Positions 42,948 to 53,206 are shown, counted from the first letter of the stretch. The stretch: DNA of 64,000 bases from Cyclobacterium lianum (GCF_900143075.1 NZ_FRCY01000007.1:186001-250000), one strand, 5' to 3'. The notes: a model not told the origin generated them from the letters alone. Program-made: numbers and translations.

Positions 42948-44284
42948 ACGATATCCTTAAATCCATTACCCAAAAAAACCCAAATGAAGCAGAATACCAC
43001 CAGGCAGTAGAGGAGGTTTTTGAAAGCGTACTTCCGCTGTTGAAGGCCAACAAAACCTTTGTAGATGAAAAGCTTTTTGAAAGGATCTGCGAGCCTGAGC
43101 GGGTAATTTCCTTCCGCGTCTGCTGGACGGACGACAAGGGCCGGGTGCAGGTAAACCGGGGGTTCAGGGTACAAATGAACAGCGCATTGGGTCCTTTCAA
43201 GGGAGGGCTGCGGTTTCATCCAAGCGTCAATCAAAGTATCCTGAAATTTCTGGCCTTCGAGCAGGTTTTTAAAAATGCCCTCACCGGTCTGCCACTGGGC
43301 GCGGGAAAAGGAGGCGCCGACTTTGACCCGAAGGGCAAATCGGATGGTGAGGTCATGCGATTTTGCCAGGCCTGGATGATGGAAGCTTTTCGGCACATCG
43401 GCCATTTTACAGATGTGCCGGCCGGCGACATCGGTGTGGGCGAAAGAGAAATCGGATACCTGTTTGGCGCTTACAAGAAACTACAAAACGAGTTTCAGGG
43501 GGTGCTTACCGGAAAAGGACTGGATTGGGGTGGCTCTTATTTACGGCCTGAGGCGACAGGTTATGGCCTCATCCACTTCGCTCATTTCATGCTCACTGAG
43601 ATAGACGATAATCTTGGTGGCAAGACCTGCCTGGTCTCAGGAGCCGGTAATGTTTCTCAATTTGCCATGGAAAAGCTGTTGCAGGAAGGTGCGAAAGTGG
43701 TGGCTTTTTCAGATTCAACCGGTTTCGTACATGACCCGGAAGGCATGTCAGAGGAAAAACTAAATTACCTGAAAACCGTAAAGAACGAGGAGCGGAAAAG
43801 CATTTCGGCATTTGCAGATAAGTATCCATCTGCCAGCTTCAAGGCCAGCGGAAATAAAAACATCTGGTCCATACCTGCAGATTGCGCATTTCCCTGTGCC
43901 ACGCAGAATGAACTGGACGAGAAAGATGCCAAAACCCTGCAAAAGAATGGTTTGTTACTTCTGGCAGAAGGAGCAAATATGCCCTGCACGCCGGAAGCCA
44001 TCGATTACTTCCAGAAATCTAAAGTGCTCTATGGCCCGGGCAAAGCATCCAATGCCGGCGGCGTAGCCGTATCTGGACTGGAAATGAGCCAGAACAGGAT
44101 CGGCCGCTACTGGGCCAAGGTAGATCTGGAAAAAGAGCTGCGGGCCATTATGAAAAATATCCATGAAAAATGTCTTGAAACCATATCCAGACATGGTTTG
44201 TCCGAACAGGATTACCTGAACGCATCTAATATCGGTGCGTTTGAGAAAGTAGCCAAGGCCATGCGGGCACAGGGAACAGTCTAG
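42935..44284 (+). CDS. gdhA: NADP-type glutamate dehydrogenase
   Basis: A 449-residue hexameric-type glutamate dehydrogenase, which aminates 2-oxoglutarate with ammonia using NADPH. Conserved motifs: QMNSALGPFKGGLRFHPSVN, PLGAGKGGADFDPKG (catalytic Lys near 125), PAGDIGVGEREIGYL, LRPEATGYG, VSGAGNVSQFA and GANMPCTPEA, then GPGKASNAGGVAVSG. Size and motifs fit the ~450-residue assimilatory enzyme. The ATG lies 13 bases inside pabB, suggesting coupled translation, and dinB follows 7 bases after the stop, so three metabolically unrelated genes share an operon. Confidence 0.95.
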   Translation: MAKLNDILKSITQKNPNEAEYHQAVEEVFESVLPLLKANKTFVDEKLFERICEPERVISFRVCWTDDKGRVQVNRGFRVQMNSALGPFKGGLRFHPSVNQSILKFLAFEQVFKNALTGLPLGAGKGGADFDPKGKSDGEVMRFCQAWMMEAFRHIGHFTDVPAGDIGVGEREIGYLFGAYKKLQNEFQGVLTGKGLDWGGSYLRPEATGYGLIHFAHFMLTEIDDNLGGKTCLVSGAGNVSQFAMEKLLQEGAKVVAFSDSTGFVHDPEGMSEEKLNYLKTVKNEERKSISAFADKYPSASFKASGNKNIWSIPADCAFPCATQNELDEKDAKTLQKNGLLLLAEGANMPCTPEAIDYFQKSKVLYGPGKASNAGGVAVSGLEMSQNRIGRYWAKVDLEKELRAIMKNIHEKCLETISRHGLSEQDYLNASNIGAFEKVAKAMRAQGTV

Positions 44285-44291
44285 ACATAAC

Positions 44292-45359
44292 ATGAGCGCC
44301 ATCCGGAAAATCATACATGTGGACATGGATGCTTTTTTTGCATCCGTGGAGCAATTAGACTATCCGGAATTGAGAGGAAAGCCTGTGGCAGTAGGAGGAA
44401 ACCGGGAAAGAGGAGTGGTGGCAGCCGCTAGCTACGAAGCGCGAAAATATGGGGTCAGGTCTGCCATGCCTTCTAAATTGGCAGCAAAAAAATGTCCAGC
44501 GCTCATCTTTGTCAAACCGCGCTTTGACCGGTATAAGGAGATCTCCGGCAAAATCCGCCAAATATTTCTTGAATATACCGATCTCGTCGAGCCCCTGTCC
44601 CTGGATGAGGCATTTCTGGATGTGACAGTAAACCATTTCGGACTTCCTTCTGCCACACTTATTGCCAAAGAAATCCGGCAAAGAATCAAAAACGAAACGG
44701 GTCTCAATGCATCCGCCGGGATTTCTTACAATAAATTTTTGGCCAAGGTGGCATCTGACCTTAATAAACCAAATGGGCAGGCTGTGATAACCCCCGAAAA
44801 AGCGCCCGCATTCCTGGAAAAACTGCCGATAGAGAAATTTTATGGAATAGGTAAAGTAACTGCCGAAAAAATGAAATCCCTCGGTATCCACAATGGTTTT
44901 GACCTCAAACAGTATTCGCTCACTTTCCTCACCGGCAGATTTGGCAAATCAGGCCTGCACTATTACCAGATCGTTCGGGGGATTCACAATAGCGAGGTAA
45001 AGCCAGGCCGGATCAGAAAATCCCTGGGAGTAGAAAGTACTTTCGAAAAAGACCTGATGAACCTGCAGGCAATCCAGGAAAAACTCAAAGAAAAGATTTT
45101 ACCTGAGTTTTTCAGAAGACTGGAACGGAGCAAGGCAAGGGGGAGAACGCTAACCCTAAAAATAAAATACAGCGACTTTAGCGTGCATACCAGATCCAGA
45201 ACCTCTAACGAACCCATTCCTATAGAAGGAATGGAGGCCATGACGCTGGATCTCGCCCTGCAGGAAGACATCATTGAACCAGTCCGATTACTGGGCGTGA
45301 GTCTCTCTAACCTGTGCAGGTCAGGAGAACCCGGCGAACAACTCAGGATCAGGTATTGA
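44292..45359 (+). CDS. dinB: DNA polymerase IV (Y family)
   Basis: A 355-residue translesion polymerase. Palm/finger motifs: HVDMDAFFASVEQLDYPELRG split here as HVDMDAFFASVEQ and LDYPELRG, AASYEARKYGVRSAMPS, the catalytic PLSLDEAFLDVT, SAGISYNKFLAKVASDLNKP, and helix-hairpin-helix FYGIGKVTAEKMKSLGI. The little-finger domain follows (SLGVESTFEKDL). The end GEQLRIRY may be a weak clamp-binding peptide. It copies past damaged bases with low fidelity. No LexA box was recognised upstream; expression probably follows gdhA. Confidence 0.94.
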   Translation: MSAIRKIIHVDMDAFFASVEQLDYPELRGKPVAVGGNRERGVVAAASYEARKYGVRSAMPSKLAAKKCPALIFVKPRFDRYKEISGKIRQIFLEYTDLVEPLSLDEAFLDVTVNHFGLPSATLIAKEIRQRIKNETGLNASAGISYNKFLAKVASDLNKPNGQAVITPEKAPAFLEKLPIEKFYGIGKVTAEKMKSLGIHNGFDLKQYSLTFLTGRFGKSGLHYYQIVRGIHNSEVKPGRIRKSLGVESTFEKDLMNLQAIQEKLKEKILPEFFRRLERSKARGRTLTLKIKYSDFSVHTRSRTSNEPIPIEGMEAMTLDLALQEDIIEPVRLLGVSLSNLCRSGEPGEQLRIRY

Positions 45360-45439
45360 GGCCAAAAAATTTCCATGGTTCGGTATTTTTTGCCCCAAAA
45401 GGAAAAAAATATACTCCTCTCATTCTTGCCAGCGGGTAT

Positions 45440-45600
45440 AATATCACGCCCCTACAGGCCTCAGGCCGATTGACACAATGCTATATCGATGGGCTGCACC
45501 CATCGCTGATAGATCCCGCCCCTTCGGGGCTTGGCTAAATGGAAAACGAAGGATTACCCAGGCACTGAAAGTGCGACATATCCCAGCACAGGGTAAATTT
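45440..45600. repeat. multi-hairpin REP-like intergenic repeat
   Basis: The dinB-to-small-protein gap holds a string of short palindromes: GGCCT-c-AGGCC (45457-45467), CGATGGG-ctgca-CCCATCG (45487-45505), GCCCC-ttc-GGGGC (45518-45530), GCACT-gaa-AGTGC (45562-45574), and an outer TTACCC (45554-45559)/GGGTAA (45591-45596). The wording (GGGCTGCACCCATCGCTGAT, CACTGAAAGTGCGACATA) looks familiar to me from dispersed intergenic repeats in Cytophagales genomes; that is memory, not a search. No gene lies here. Confidence 0.6.
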
Positions 45601-45645
45601 GCTTCGGACCACAGATTCCGGCATTAATCTTGTGTAATTCTTACT

Positions 45646-45870
45646 ATGAAAAATAACAAATCCATGACTACTTATCAGAAATACCTGGACTTTGGTGTCA
45701 AATACGGCATACCCCTAACCATCATCATGGGGACCCTTGCCATGAAAAAAGCAAAAGGATTGGGCAACCTGGCTGTCTTTGCCCTGGTGACACCTGGCAT
45801 GTTGGGCTACCTGTACAGCTTAAAAAAAGCCAAAGAAACATTGAAAACTCACCCTGAAAATCCCAGGTAA
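45646..45870 (+). CDS. small membrane protein, 74 residues
   Basis: A short protein with two hydrophobic stretches (YGIPLTIIMGTLAM and LAVFALVTPGMLGYLYSL) separated by a Lys/Gly turn, and a Lys-rich tail. An internal ATG six codons in is an alternative start. It lies after a repeat-rich gap and 3 bases before the convergent tamL stop. No family recognised; coding status is supported by length, hydrophobic pattern and absence of a competing frame, not by homology. Confidence 0.5.
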   Translation: MKNNKSMTTYQKYLDFGVKYGIPLTIIMGTLAMKKAKGLGNLAVFALVTPGMLGYLYSLKKAKETLKTHPENPR

Positions 45871-45873
45871 CCC

Positions 45874-48210
45874 TTAAAAGGGATAGCCAATGGCGAAATT
45901 GAAAATGAGGTTATCCCTTCTCCACTCGCTATCGGTAATATTGAAATCTTTCTCCCATCGCTGAGTTTCCGGTAGATAGGGTCTTCGGAGAGGCGTGGCC
46001 AGATCGAACCGCAATACAAAAAACTCTATATCTACTCTTAATCCTATTCCAGTGCCAACGCCCAATTCTTTAAACCAATCCTTTCCGATTTTTCCACCCG
46101 GAAGAGCTTCATTTTCATTCACCAGCCACACATTTCCTGCATCCAGGAAGACTGCACCTTTGAGATATGGAACCAGGGGAAACCTAAATTCCAGGTTCCC
46201 TTCCAGCCGGATGTCTCCAGCCTGATCAAAAAAGCTTGCGGTACTCGCTCCATCCGGACGAAAAGAGCCAGGTCCGAGAGATCGTATGCGAAATGCACGG
46301 ATGCTATTCGGCCCACCTGAAAAAAACTGCTTGACAAAGGGCAGGGAGACGGAGTTGCCATAGGGCAATCCCAGGCCTCCGAACAGTCTGGCAGCAAGTA
46401 GCCGCTCCTCGGTAAAGCGCCAGTAATATCGAAAATCAATATCGGCTTTATTGTATTGGGCATAATTAAAACCTAAAAAGGTATTCGGATTTTTCCCATT
46501 CAACGCCTCATTTAAAAACCTCAGCCCCGCCCCCGCCAGATCCAGATTGGCACCAAAGTATATGCTATGCGTCCTGTATTTATCCATCAATTTGTTAAAC
46601 GCAAAGTTATAGGTAATTCCGGCAATAAATTGCTGCTCGAAACTTTGCCTCAGAAAAGGGTTGGCATTTAAAATCTCATCAAATTCCGGCGAAGTCCTGG
46701 AAAGGTTGACGAAGTTAATGCTCACCGGAGTAATCTCATGGTACACAAAACGGTTTGCATTCCAGAAATAACCGTAGGTCGCGGACACGGAATTGAGCCT
46801 GTAGAGGCCCCTCCGATCCTGGTACTCCGTACCAAGGCTGATTTTCGTCTTGGGTACGGAATAGGCAAAACGTTCCTTGATGGTGATGGGAAAAACTACC
46901 CTTGGGAAGATCAGGTCTCCTTTCAATCCCAGCTCAAATGCATTCAACCCTTCCCTTTCTCCCGAGGCTATCTGACTTTCATAAGCCACTTTGCCGGTCA
47001 AGTTAAATGTTTCTCCCCCGAAAAATAAATTCCTGTTTCTGTAATTCAGCAAGAGCGCAGGACCGGCAAAATTATTCGATTTGGAGACCCCCTGCAGTTC
47101 TGCCCTCAGCGAACGTTTGTCCAGTGGAGATAATTGGATGCGTGCGTCAAGGTAACCCTTCCCGTCTGTGGTTGTATCCTCTACCTGATTGTACCTGACA
47201 TTTACAAAGCGGAAGTTCCCTATACCAGACAGGCGGTTGCTGGTCAGTCTGGATTGGGATGCATCGAATAACGCTCCTTTCTCAATCAGGATATATTGTC
47301 TCAGTAAATCAGGCTTAAACGAGAGCTCGTCCTGAATAAACTGAACCCCGTCTACTTCGGTAGTATCTGAATTTTCCCCGTACTCATCCAGAGAATAGTT
47401 GGGCAAAACCTGTATGCTCCTGATTTGATAGGGTAAAATACCTTCCTGTGGCACATTCTGTTTTAGCCTCAGAAACAAGTCGAATTCACGGCTATCGTAC
47501 TGATTGGTATCGGCATCGAAAATCAGAAAATCGGGATTAAAATTGTAGTAGCCTCTTTTTTTCAACTCAGTGTTCAGGCGTTCACGCTCAGCTTTAAAAC
47601 CTGACAACTGAAAACGGTCTCCCGCTTTTATCTGCGTGGAGGAAAGCAAATCCCTGATGTCCTTGTCTATGGGCAGGCTATCCCTTTCATATTGGTAAGT
47701 CTTGAGGGTATAGGGAGCATCCAGACTTACCTGGTAGCTGACATCTCCTTTTTTCTGCTTTCTCCTGAAGGAGGAGCTGATTTCAGGGAAAAAGAACCCG
47801 TTATTCTCCAACCTGTTTGCCATCAATTCCTCTGTCTTCTCTGCATCCACCTGGCTGAGATAAACTGGCTCCTCTCCTATTTTTTTAAAGATGAACCGAT
47901 TGATAAACCCCGGATTTTCGCGCTGCATTTTGTAATATGCCCACAATCCCAGGTACTGACCCAAAATCTTGCTGTTTGGTTTCGGCCTGGTCAGGCTTTG
48001 TAATTCCTCTCTCACTTCTTTGATCCGCCTTACCGGCACCTCCTCGCTCACCTGCAGATTGGCACCGGTATAAAGCAACTCGTCTTCCGGTATATAACGG
48101 GTCACATTGCAGGATGACAGGATCAGCAAGCTCAGGAAAAATCCAATTTTTCCAAAACACGATTGCCTTGCAATGCACTTCTCGTAATAGTTATTTTTCC
48201 TGATTTTCAT
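45874..48210 (-). CDS. tamL: TamL, BamA-related outer-membrane lipoprotein
   Basis: A 778-residue Omp85-family protein. The N-terminus carries a lipoprotein signal (FFLSLLILSSCNVTRYIP, lipobox LSSC), which in Bacteroidota distinguishes TamL from BamA. POTRA-like repeats fill ~30-400 and a 16-strand barrel domain the rest, with RGLYRLNSVSATYGYFWN, FSGGPNSIRAFRIRSLGPG (the conserved Omp85 loop 6 region, normally VRGY/F) and a C-terminal aromatic strand ending IGYPF. It forms the outer-membrane half of the translocation and assembly module with TamB. The gene overlaps the tamB 3' end by 20 bases. Confidence 0.9.
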   Translation of the reverse strand: MKIRKNNYYEKCIARQSCFGKIGFFLSLLILSSCNVTRYIPEDELLYTGANLQVSEEVPVRRIKEVREELQSLTRPKPNSKILGQYLGLWAYYKMQRENPGFINRFIFKKIGEEPVYLSQVDAEKTEELMANRLENNGFFFPEISSSFRRKQKKGDVSYQVSLDAPYTLKTYQYERDSLPIDKDIRDLLSSTQIKAGDRFQLSGFKAERERLNTELKKRGYYNFNPDFLIFDADTNQYDSREFDLFLRLKQNVPQEGILPYQIRSIQVLPNYSLDEYGENSDTTEVDGVQFIQDELSFKPDLLRQYILIEKGALFDASQSRLTSNRLSGIGNFRFVNVRYNQVEDTTTDGKGYLDARIQLSPLDKRSLRAELQGVSKSNNFAGPALLLNYRNRNLFFGGETFNLTGKVAYESQIASGEREGLNAFELGLKGDLIFPRVVFPITIKERFAYSVPKTKISLGTEYQDRRGLYRLNSVSATYGYFWNANRFVYHEITPVSINFVNLSRTSPEFDEILNANPFLRQSFEQQFIAGITYNFAFNKLMDKYRTHSIYFGANLDLAGAGLRFLNEALNGKNPNTFLGFNYAQYNKADIDFRYYWRFTEERLLAARLFGGLGLPYGNSVSLPFVKQFFSGGPNSIRAFRIRSLGPGSFRPDGASTASFFDQAGDIRLEGNLEFRFPLVPYLKGAVFLDAGNVWLVNENEALPGGKIGKDWFKELGVGTGIGLRVDIEFFVLRFDLATPLRRPYLPETQRWEKDFNITDSEWRRDNLIFNFAIGYPF

Positions 48211-51200
48211 CCGTCTTCTGGATTGAATCTTCTAGTGGATCTTTTTCATTTCTTCTGGTTTCTATTCCTCGCCACAGCTCATCAAAATGGTTGAACTCCC
48301 GATTGAAAATGGCAGAGAATCCAGTTACGACCAGTTGTCCGTCAATAAAACTCTCAAATTGATTCTTGCGGAACCCCCTTATGCGGTAGCGCCCGTTTTC
48401 GGTAAGCAGGTATTCGATGCTCACATTCCCAAGAAGCGCATTTTCAGCTCCTCTTTCCCGGGAACTGCCTTCAATATCTATTTGGCTCCCCACCTGAACG
48501 ATCAGTCTGTCATCCAGAAATCGTTTTCTTGCATTCAGATTTAGCTGAGTCCGCGACTGGGGGGATTCTCCCTGATAGTCCTGAAAACTGTCCAGATCGA
48601 CGTCCAGCTCAAATCCGGTACCCCCGAGTGCATTTTCCGTAAAGGAATTCAACTCACTTGACAACAATTGGCTTACGCTGGATTTGGCCATGGCAGTAGC
48701 TCCTCCCCCACCGGTATTGGCACCACTTGGAAAAAAACGGTTCAGTACCAGGAGAGAAAAAACCTGCCGGTTCAATTCCCCTTCCTGACTGTTTAGCTGT
48801 TGTACCTGAGCATATACGCTGCCTCCCAGAGCGCCTTTCTCATCTTCTGGCATGTCGAGGGTAAAGGAGATCAATGGTCTCAGCATTTCTCCCTGTATAT
48901 TTAAATAAACTATAAACGGTAATTGCTGACGGTACTGCATCATATTTTCACGGCTCCCTCCGGCTGCAGTGGCTGTCATCAGGTCTACCGCAGAGGTCTT
49001 GATATTGTAGATTGCTGTGATGTCCATGGACGCATCCAAAGGATCTCCTGCCCAGGTGATGGTGCTACCTCCCCGTATTTCAAACCTTCGGTTTACCAGA
49101 CTGTATAAACTCAACTCGTAGTGCCCCGCCGACAACTCATAAATTCCCGTCAAATTTATCCTGCCGTTAGGGTCCAGATCCAGTCGCAGATCCGCTGCTC
49201 CCTCCACCATCAGGTTGTCCCCGGATCTGGGGTCAATCACCACATTGAATTTGGCTTCTGGCGACACCTGGAGCAATGCGGATACCTGATAGCCCGAAAA
49301 ACCAGTATTGCTGGTTTCTTCTAGGCTTTTGGTAAGGATATCGTCGGGATTCTGGCGATTGACATAGTTCACCACTCCCTCCCTTTCAACTACATCCAGT
49401 TGGGTTTCCGGCACCACGAAGGTCAAATTGGTACCATTTTCCACTGTCAGGTCAGCGGAGACTTCCGGCAGGTTTAGATCTCCACCTATCGACACCTCCG
49501 CTCCGATGATAGCATCTCCATAGAAAAGGTCATTGTCTTCCGCGGTAGAATTCAGGAATCTGAAATTCTCTGCACTCAGATCGAGATCAAATCCGGGGTT
49601 GGTCAGGTTCTCTGTCAGGACGCGCCCATCCAGCGAAAACTCATTGCCATCGGCATCAAAAATGGTCAGTTGATCCAGGTAGACTCCCTGGTTGTCCAAG
49701 GTAATTTCTTCATTGTTGAGCTTAAAAACTGCATTGAGCGCCGTTGGGTTAAATGCAGTATTGTTAAACTTCAATCTGCCTTGATACTGGGGTGAGTTTA
49801 TATTTCCATTGACCGAAAATGATCCGGACAAAAAGCCCTCAGCACCGCTCACTGCTCCCTGGCTCAAACCTTCGATCACTGCCATTTCCAGCTTATTCAG
49901 GTCAAGGCTCAGGTTCAGTAAAGCACCTGCAGTGTCTGCCTGATAGTCCCCAGTGAATTCCAGGTCAATGCCCCGCTCGCTGAGGGACAAATCAAAATCA
50001 TAATCCCTTTGCTCTGCTCCACTCGACGCATCTAGCGCAAGGTTGCCCAGAGGTACCTGAAGTACGTTCAGATCTGTAACGGTGATTCCCGCAAGAAAAC
50101 CGGTAGCACCAAATGGGTTCTCCAGAATAAACTCGCCATTTACCATGCCGGAAGCCAGCGTCTCGTCAGGATTCAGTAAACTCGTAAAAGTGGCCAGCCG
50201 GAAATTTTCAAAATTTAAGCCAACAGTGTTTCCTTCCGGCTCATTGTAAAAAGACAGGTTTTGGCTTTCCCTGGTGAAAGAAAAATCCCTGAACACCAGG
50301 CTGGAATCTGAAAACCACATTTCGTTGGATTCCGGTACAGTCCAGGTCTTTTTGTTGAAAATCAAACTATCGGGATTGACATGCAGTTTCAGTGAATCGG
50401 CGGCAAGACCCAGGTCAAATGCTACATGCGCGAGGACATCTTCTCCATCCAGGGCATTGAAATCCAGGTACAACTGCTTTTCAAGTACCTTGCCGGTAAA
50501 ATAGGTAGCCCCGAGTGCTAAGGGTCCGCTCTCAAGACCGAGCAGCCCGAATGCAAAGTCAAAGTCCTCCGCATTGCTATTCACCCTTAACCCAAGACTG
50601 TCCACGACAATCCCTGCATAGGACAGATAGGGAAAATCTACACTGCCCTCCAGAACTGCCCTTCTTTCATCAAAATGTAAAACGACCGAGCCACTATCCA
50701 TACTTTCGAGCTCAGGTAACAACACCTGATCCAACAGCAATCCAGGTACGATATTCATATTCAGATTTACCGCAACCCTATTCAGGCTGTCCTCCTGAGT
50801 GCCCGTGGCCCCTGAATCCCGGGGCGTTTCCAAGTGCTGGTTAAAGTGTCTTACAATGCCATCCATTACGGCGCCAGGATCAGCGTTGGCCTGTAACTGA
50901 CCCTTCAAGATATTGCTTTCTATGCTAAAATCCGTTGTATCCGGCATCACCTTCAGGCCCATATCCCAGGTTCCGAGAGGATATGCCTGTTCTTCCAGTA
51001 CCACTGTACCGTTATCTATATGCGCATCCATGCTGAATGCAGTCGCATTGCCCTCCCAATGGGCAGTAAATTCCATGCTCCCGCGCAAGTTATCCGGGCT
51101 GATATTCAAGCGGTAGAAATCAGCGCCTTTCAAATCCAGATTTAGATCTGCCAGCACGGTTTCAGGCGTCAATTCGGTATCTGCGGTCAGTTCGAAATCC

Positions 51201-53206
51201 AGCAATTCATCCTGGTGCCGGAGGTTGACATTACCCCGCCCGTCGGAAAACACAGCCTGAAGCGTCAAGTCCTGATAATCGTGACCCTTCCATTCAAATT
51301 TTGTTAGCCGCGTTTGTAGATCCAGTTCAAGGAGTTCAGGAGGGCCCGTATTGCCACTGGCCTCAAGTTCAAATCCCAAACTACCAAAATCCGGCAAACC
51401 AAGGATCTCCCCCAGAGGGGCCTTGCTGAGTGAGACCTCCAGGTCGTACACAAACCCCTGCCCGGCAGATGTCACCCTCCCTTGCAGCATTAAATCAGCA
51501 CCGTAACCCTGTGCAGAGGACTGAATATCAAAAGAATCCAGATTTCCACTGCTTTTTAGTGCCAGGGAGACTGATTCCGGATACCGAAGTCCCAGGCTAT
51601 CCTCGCGGACAAATCTGTTTACATCTTTCCGGGCGGAAATAAAATTTAAAGTATCCAGCTCCCAGGAAATTTGATCGGTGTCCAGGGGATACCGGATCGA
51701 TCCAGTCATACCGATACGGGTATCGGGTCCCCATCTGGCCGACATTTCATTGATATTGATCTGCTCCAGGTCGCCCCTGGCATAGATCCTGGTATTTATT
51801 TGTTTTCTGGCAAGTGTGCGGATATAGGGATCCTTTCTCAGTTCCGGGGAAAAGTAAAACGCATCGCGCAGCCCAATGTCGATCCGGTCCAGGCTAAGCT
51901 CCAAATGAGACTGATCCGGAGTATTGAGCAGCTCAGCAAGCGCCGCATAGCTCAGAACCAACTGACCCTGTACCTGACTATGCCCGGTTTTCAAATCCAT
52001 ATCTTTCAGGCTGGCCGCTAGCGGGTCCACGGCCATATCAACCTGAAATGTTTCCAGATTAAACCCTGAACGCTCTCTGAAAGACAGCTGATCGAGAGAG
52101 GCCCCCGCACCTTCAGCATTCAAAAACACCTGGTTTAGTTGTAAACTAAGTTCACTAATTCCCAGAGCTTCCGGGTCAAACTGGTCCTGAGCAGCATGCT
52201 TGCCCTTGAGTCCGTATTTGATGTTGTTGTTCAGCCAATCTATGGATCCTACAGTTACCTCCCAGTCTGGCCAGACTATGGTTTCGGATGCGGGGTCAGA
52301 TTTCTCCGGCGAATCCCGGAGCAGCTGTGCACCATACTGGTAATCCAGTTCTGTATCTTGTAGTAAGAGTGATTTGATCTGAACCCTTTGGTTTTGAAGA
52401 TCAGCTTCGGGAAGTTGCAAACCGAAAGACCCCAGGCTGGCCCGTACATCCAGATCATCGGGATGGGAAATATAATGCAGGTCGATATGGTTCAAAGAAA
52501 GCTCGTCCAACACCAGCAGAGGGAGGGGACCTGATTCTGTCTCATTTTCCTCCACCGGCGGCAAGGGCTTTTCCTGTACATAATCCACTGCGGTATTTTC
52601 CCACTGAATTTTACCGATATGAAAATCCATGCGGTTCAGGTCCAGTTTCTCCGTGAGTAATTCAAGCCTGCCCAGTTTGAGATCTAGTGATAAACCCAAC
52701 AGTTCATCTGAATAACGAACATCCCAATCATTCAATAAAACCGGTCCAAGGGCAAGCTCCGGAAAGCCTCCACCTCCCGGCGTTCCTTCAACAGTACTGG
52801 AATCCTGATCGCTTGCAGGAGTAGAGAAAGCATCAAGGAGGAAGCCAAAATTAAACCTTCCCGTACTATCGCGATGCACATTGGCTTCGAGTCCCTGCCA
52901 TTCCAATCTGCTAACTCGGATTTCTCCGGTCCTCAAAAACGGCAAAAGTGCTATTCCTGTTTCCAATTGGCCGGAGTAAAGCAGTGTGTCTCCCTCCATG
53001 TCTTCCAGATAAAGCTCCTCCAGATACAGGTTCCCCCTGAAGGTGACGAAAAGCCGGTCTACCGAAACTTCCGTTTTGGTCTTCCCGGAGACATAACTGA
53101 TCAGTCTGTTGACGATAAGGTCCTGACCAAATGGGCTTCGGATAAAAAGCAGCAGCAGAAGTAACAACAAGGCCAGGCTAAGGAAAACCCAGCCCAAAAC
53201 CTTCAT
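48191..53206 (-). CDS. tamB: TamB, inner-membrane-anchored translocation/assembly module subunit
   Basis: 1671 residues from the ATG at 53206 (MKVLGWVFLSLALLLLLLLL), where a single N-terminal membrane anchor begins immediately; a start 25 codons earlier adds an unlikely polar stretch. The long middle is repetitive beta-strand sequence with AsmA-like repeats. The C-terminal DUF490/TamB domain (~1300-1671) shows DLTVENGTNLTFVVPE, DLRLDLDPNGRINLTGIYEL and TITWAGDPLDASMDITA. TamB spans the periplasm as a hydrophobic groove, thought to conduct phospholipids or assist barrel assembly, and works with the TamL encoded directly downstream. Confidence 0.93.
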   Translation of the reverse strand: MKVLGWVFLSLALLLLLLLLFIRSPFGQDLIVNRLISYVSGKTKTEVSVDRLFVTFRGNLYLEELYLEDMEGDTLLYSGQLETGIALLPFLRTGEIRVSRLEWQGLEANVHRDSTGRFNFGFLLDAFSTPASDQDSSTVEGTPGGGGFPELALGPVLLNDWDVRYSDELLGLSLDLKLGRLELLTEKLDLNRMDFHIGKIQWENTAVDYVQEKPLPPVEENETESGPLPLLVLDELSLNHIDLHYISHPDDLDVRASLGSFGLQLPEADLQNQRVQIKSLLLQDTELDYQYGAQLLRDSPEKSDPASETIVWPDWEVTVGSIDWLNNNIKYGLKGKHAAQDQFDPEALGISELSLQLNQVFLNAEGAGASLDQLSFRERSGFNLETFQVDMAVDPLAASLKDMDLKTGHSQVQGQLVLSYAALAELLNTPDQSHLELSLDRIDIGLRDAFYFSPELRKDPYIRTLARKQINTRIYARGDLEQININEMSARWGPDTRIGMTGSIRYPLDTDQISWELDTLNFISARKDVNRFVREDSLGLRYPESVSLALKSSGNLDSFDIQSSAQGYGADLMLQGRVTSAGQGFVYDLEVSLSKAPLGEILGLPDFGSLGFELEASGNTGPPELLELDLQTRLTKFEWKGHDYQDLTLQAVFSDGRGNVNLRHQDELLDFELTADTELTPETVLADLNLDLKGADFYRLNISPDNLRGSMEFTAHWEGNATAFSMDAHIDNGTVVLEEQAYPLGTWDMGLKVMPDTTDFSIESNILKGQLQANADPGAVMDGIVRHFNQHLETPRDSGATGTQEDSLNRVAVNLNMNIVPGLLLDQVLLPELESMDSGSVVLHFDERRAVLEGSVDFPYLSYAGIVVDSLGLRVNSNAEDFDFAFGLLGLESGPLALGATYFTGKVLEKQLYLDFNALDGEDVLAHVAFDLGLAADSLKLHVNPDSLIFNKKTWTVPESNEMWFSDSSLVFRDFSFTRESQNLSFYNEPEGNTVGLNFENFRLATFTSLLNPDETLASGMVNGEFILENPFGATGFLAGITVTDLNVLQVPLGNLALDASSGAEQRDYDFDLSLSERGIDLEFTGDYQADTAGALLNLSLDLNKLEMAVIEGLSQGAVSGAEGFLSGSFSVNGNINSPQYQGRLKFNNTAFNPTALNAVFKLNNEEITLDNQGVYLDQLTIFDADGNEFSLDGRVLTENLTNPGFDLDLSAENFRFLNSTAEDNDLFYGDAIIGAEVSIGGDLNLPEVSADLTVENGTNLTFVVPETQLDVVEREGVVNYVNRQNPDDILTKSLEETSNTGFSGYQVSALLQVSPEAKFNVVIDPRSGDNLMVEGAADLRLDLDPNGRINLTGIYELSAGHYELSLYSLVNRRFEIRGGSTITWAGDPLDASMDITAIYNIKTSAVDLMTATAAGGSRENMMQYRQQLPFIVYLNIQGEMLRPLISFTLDMPEDEKGALGGSVYAQVQQLNSQEGELNRQVFSLLVLNRFFPSGANTGGGGATAMAKSSVSQLLSSELNSFTENALGGTGFELDVDLDSFQDYQGESPQSRTQLNLNARKRFLDDRLIVQVGSQIDIEGSSRERGAENALLGNVSIEYLLTENGRYRIRGFRKNQFESFIDGQLVVTGFSAIFNREFNHFDELWRGIETRRNEKDPLEDSIQKTDENQEK

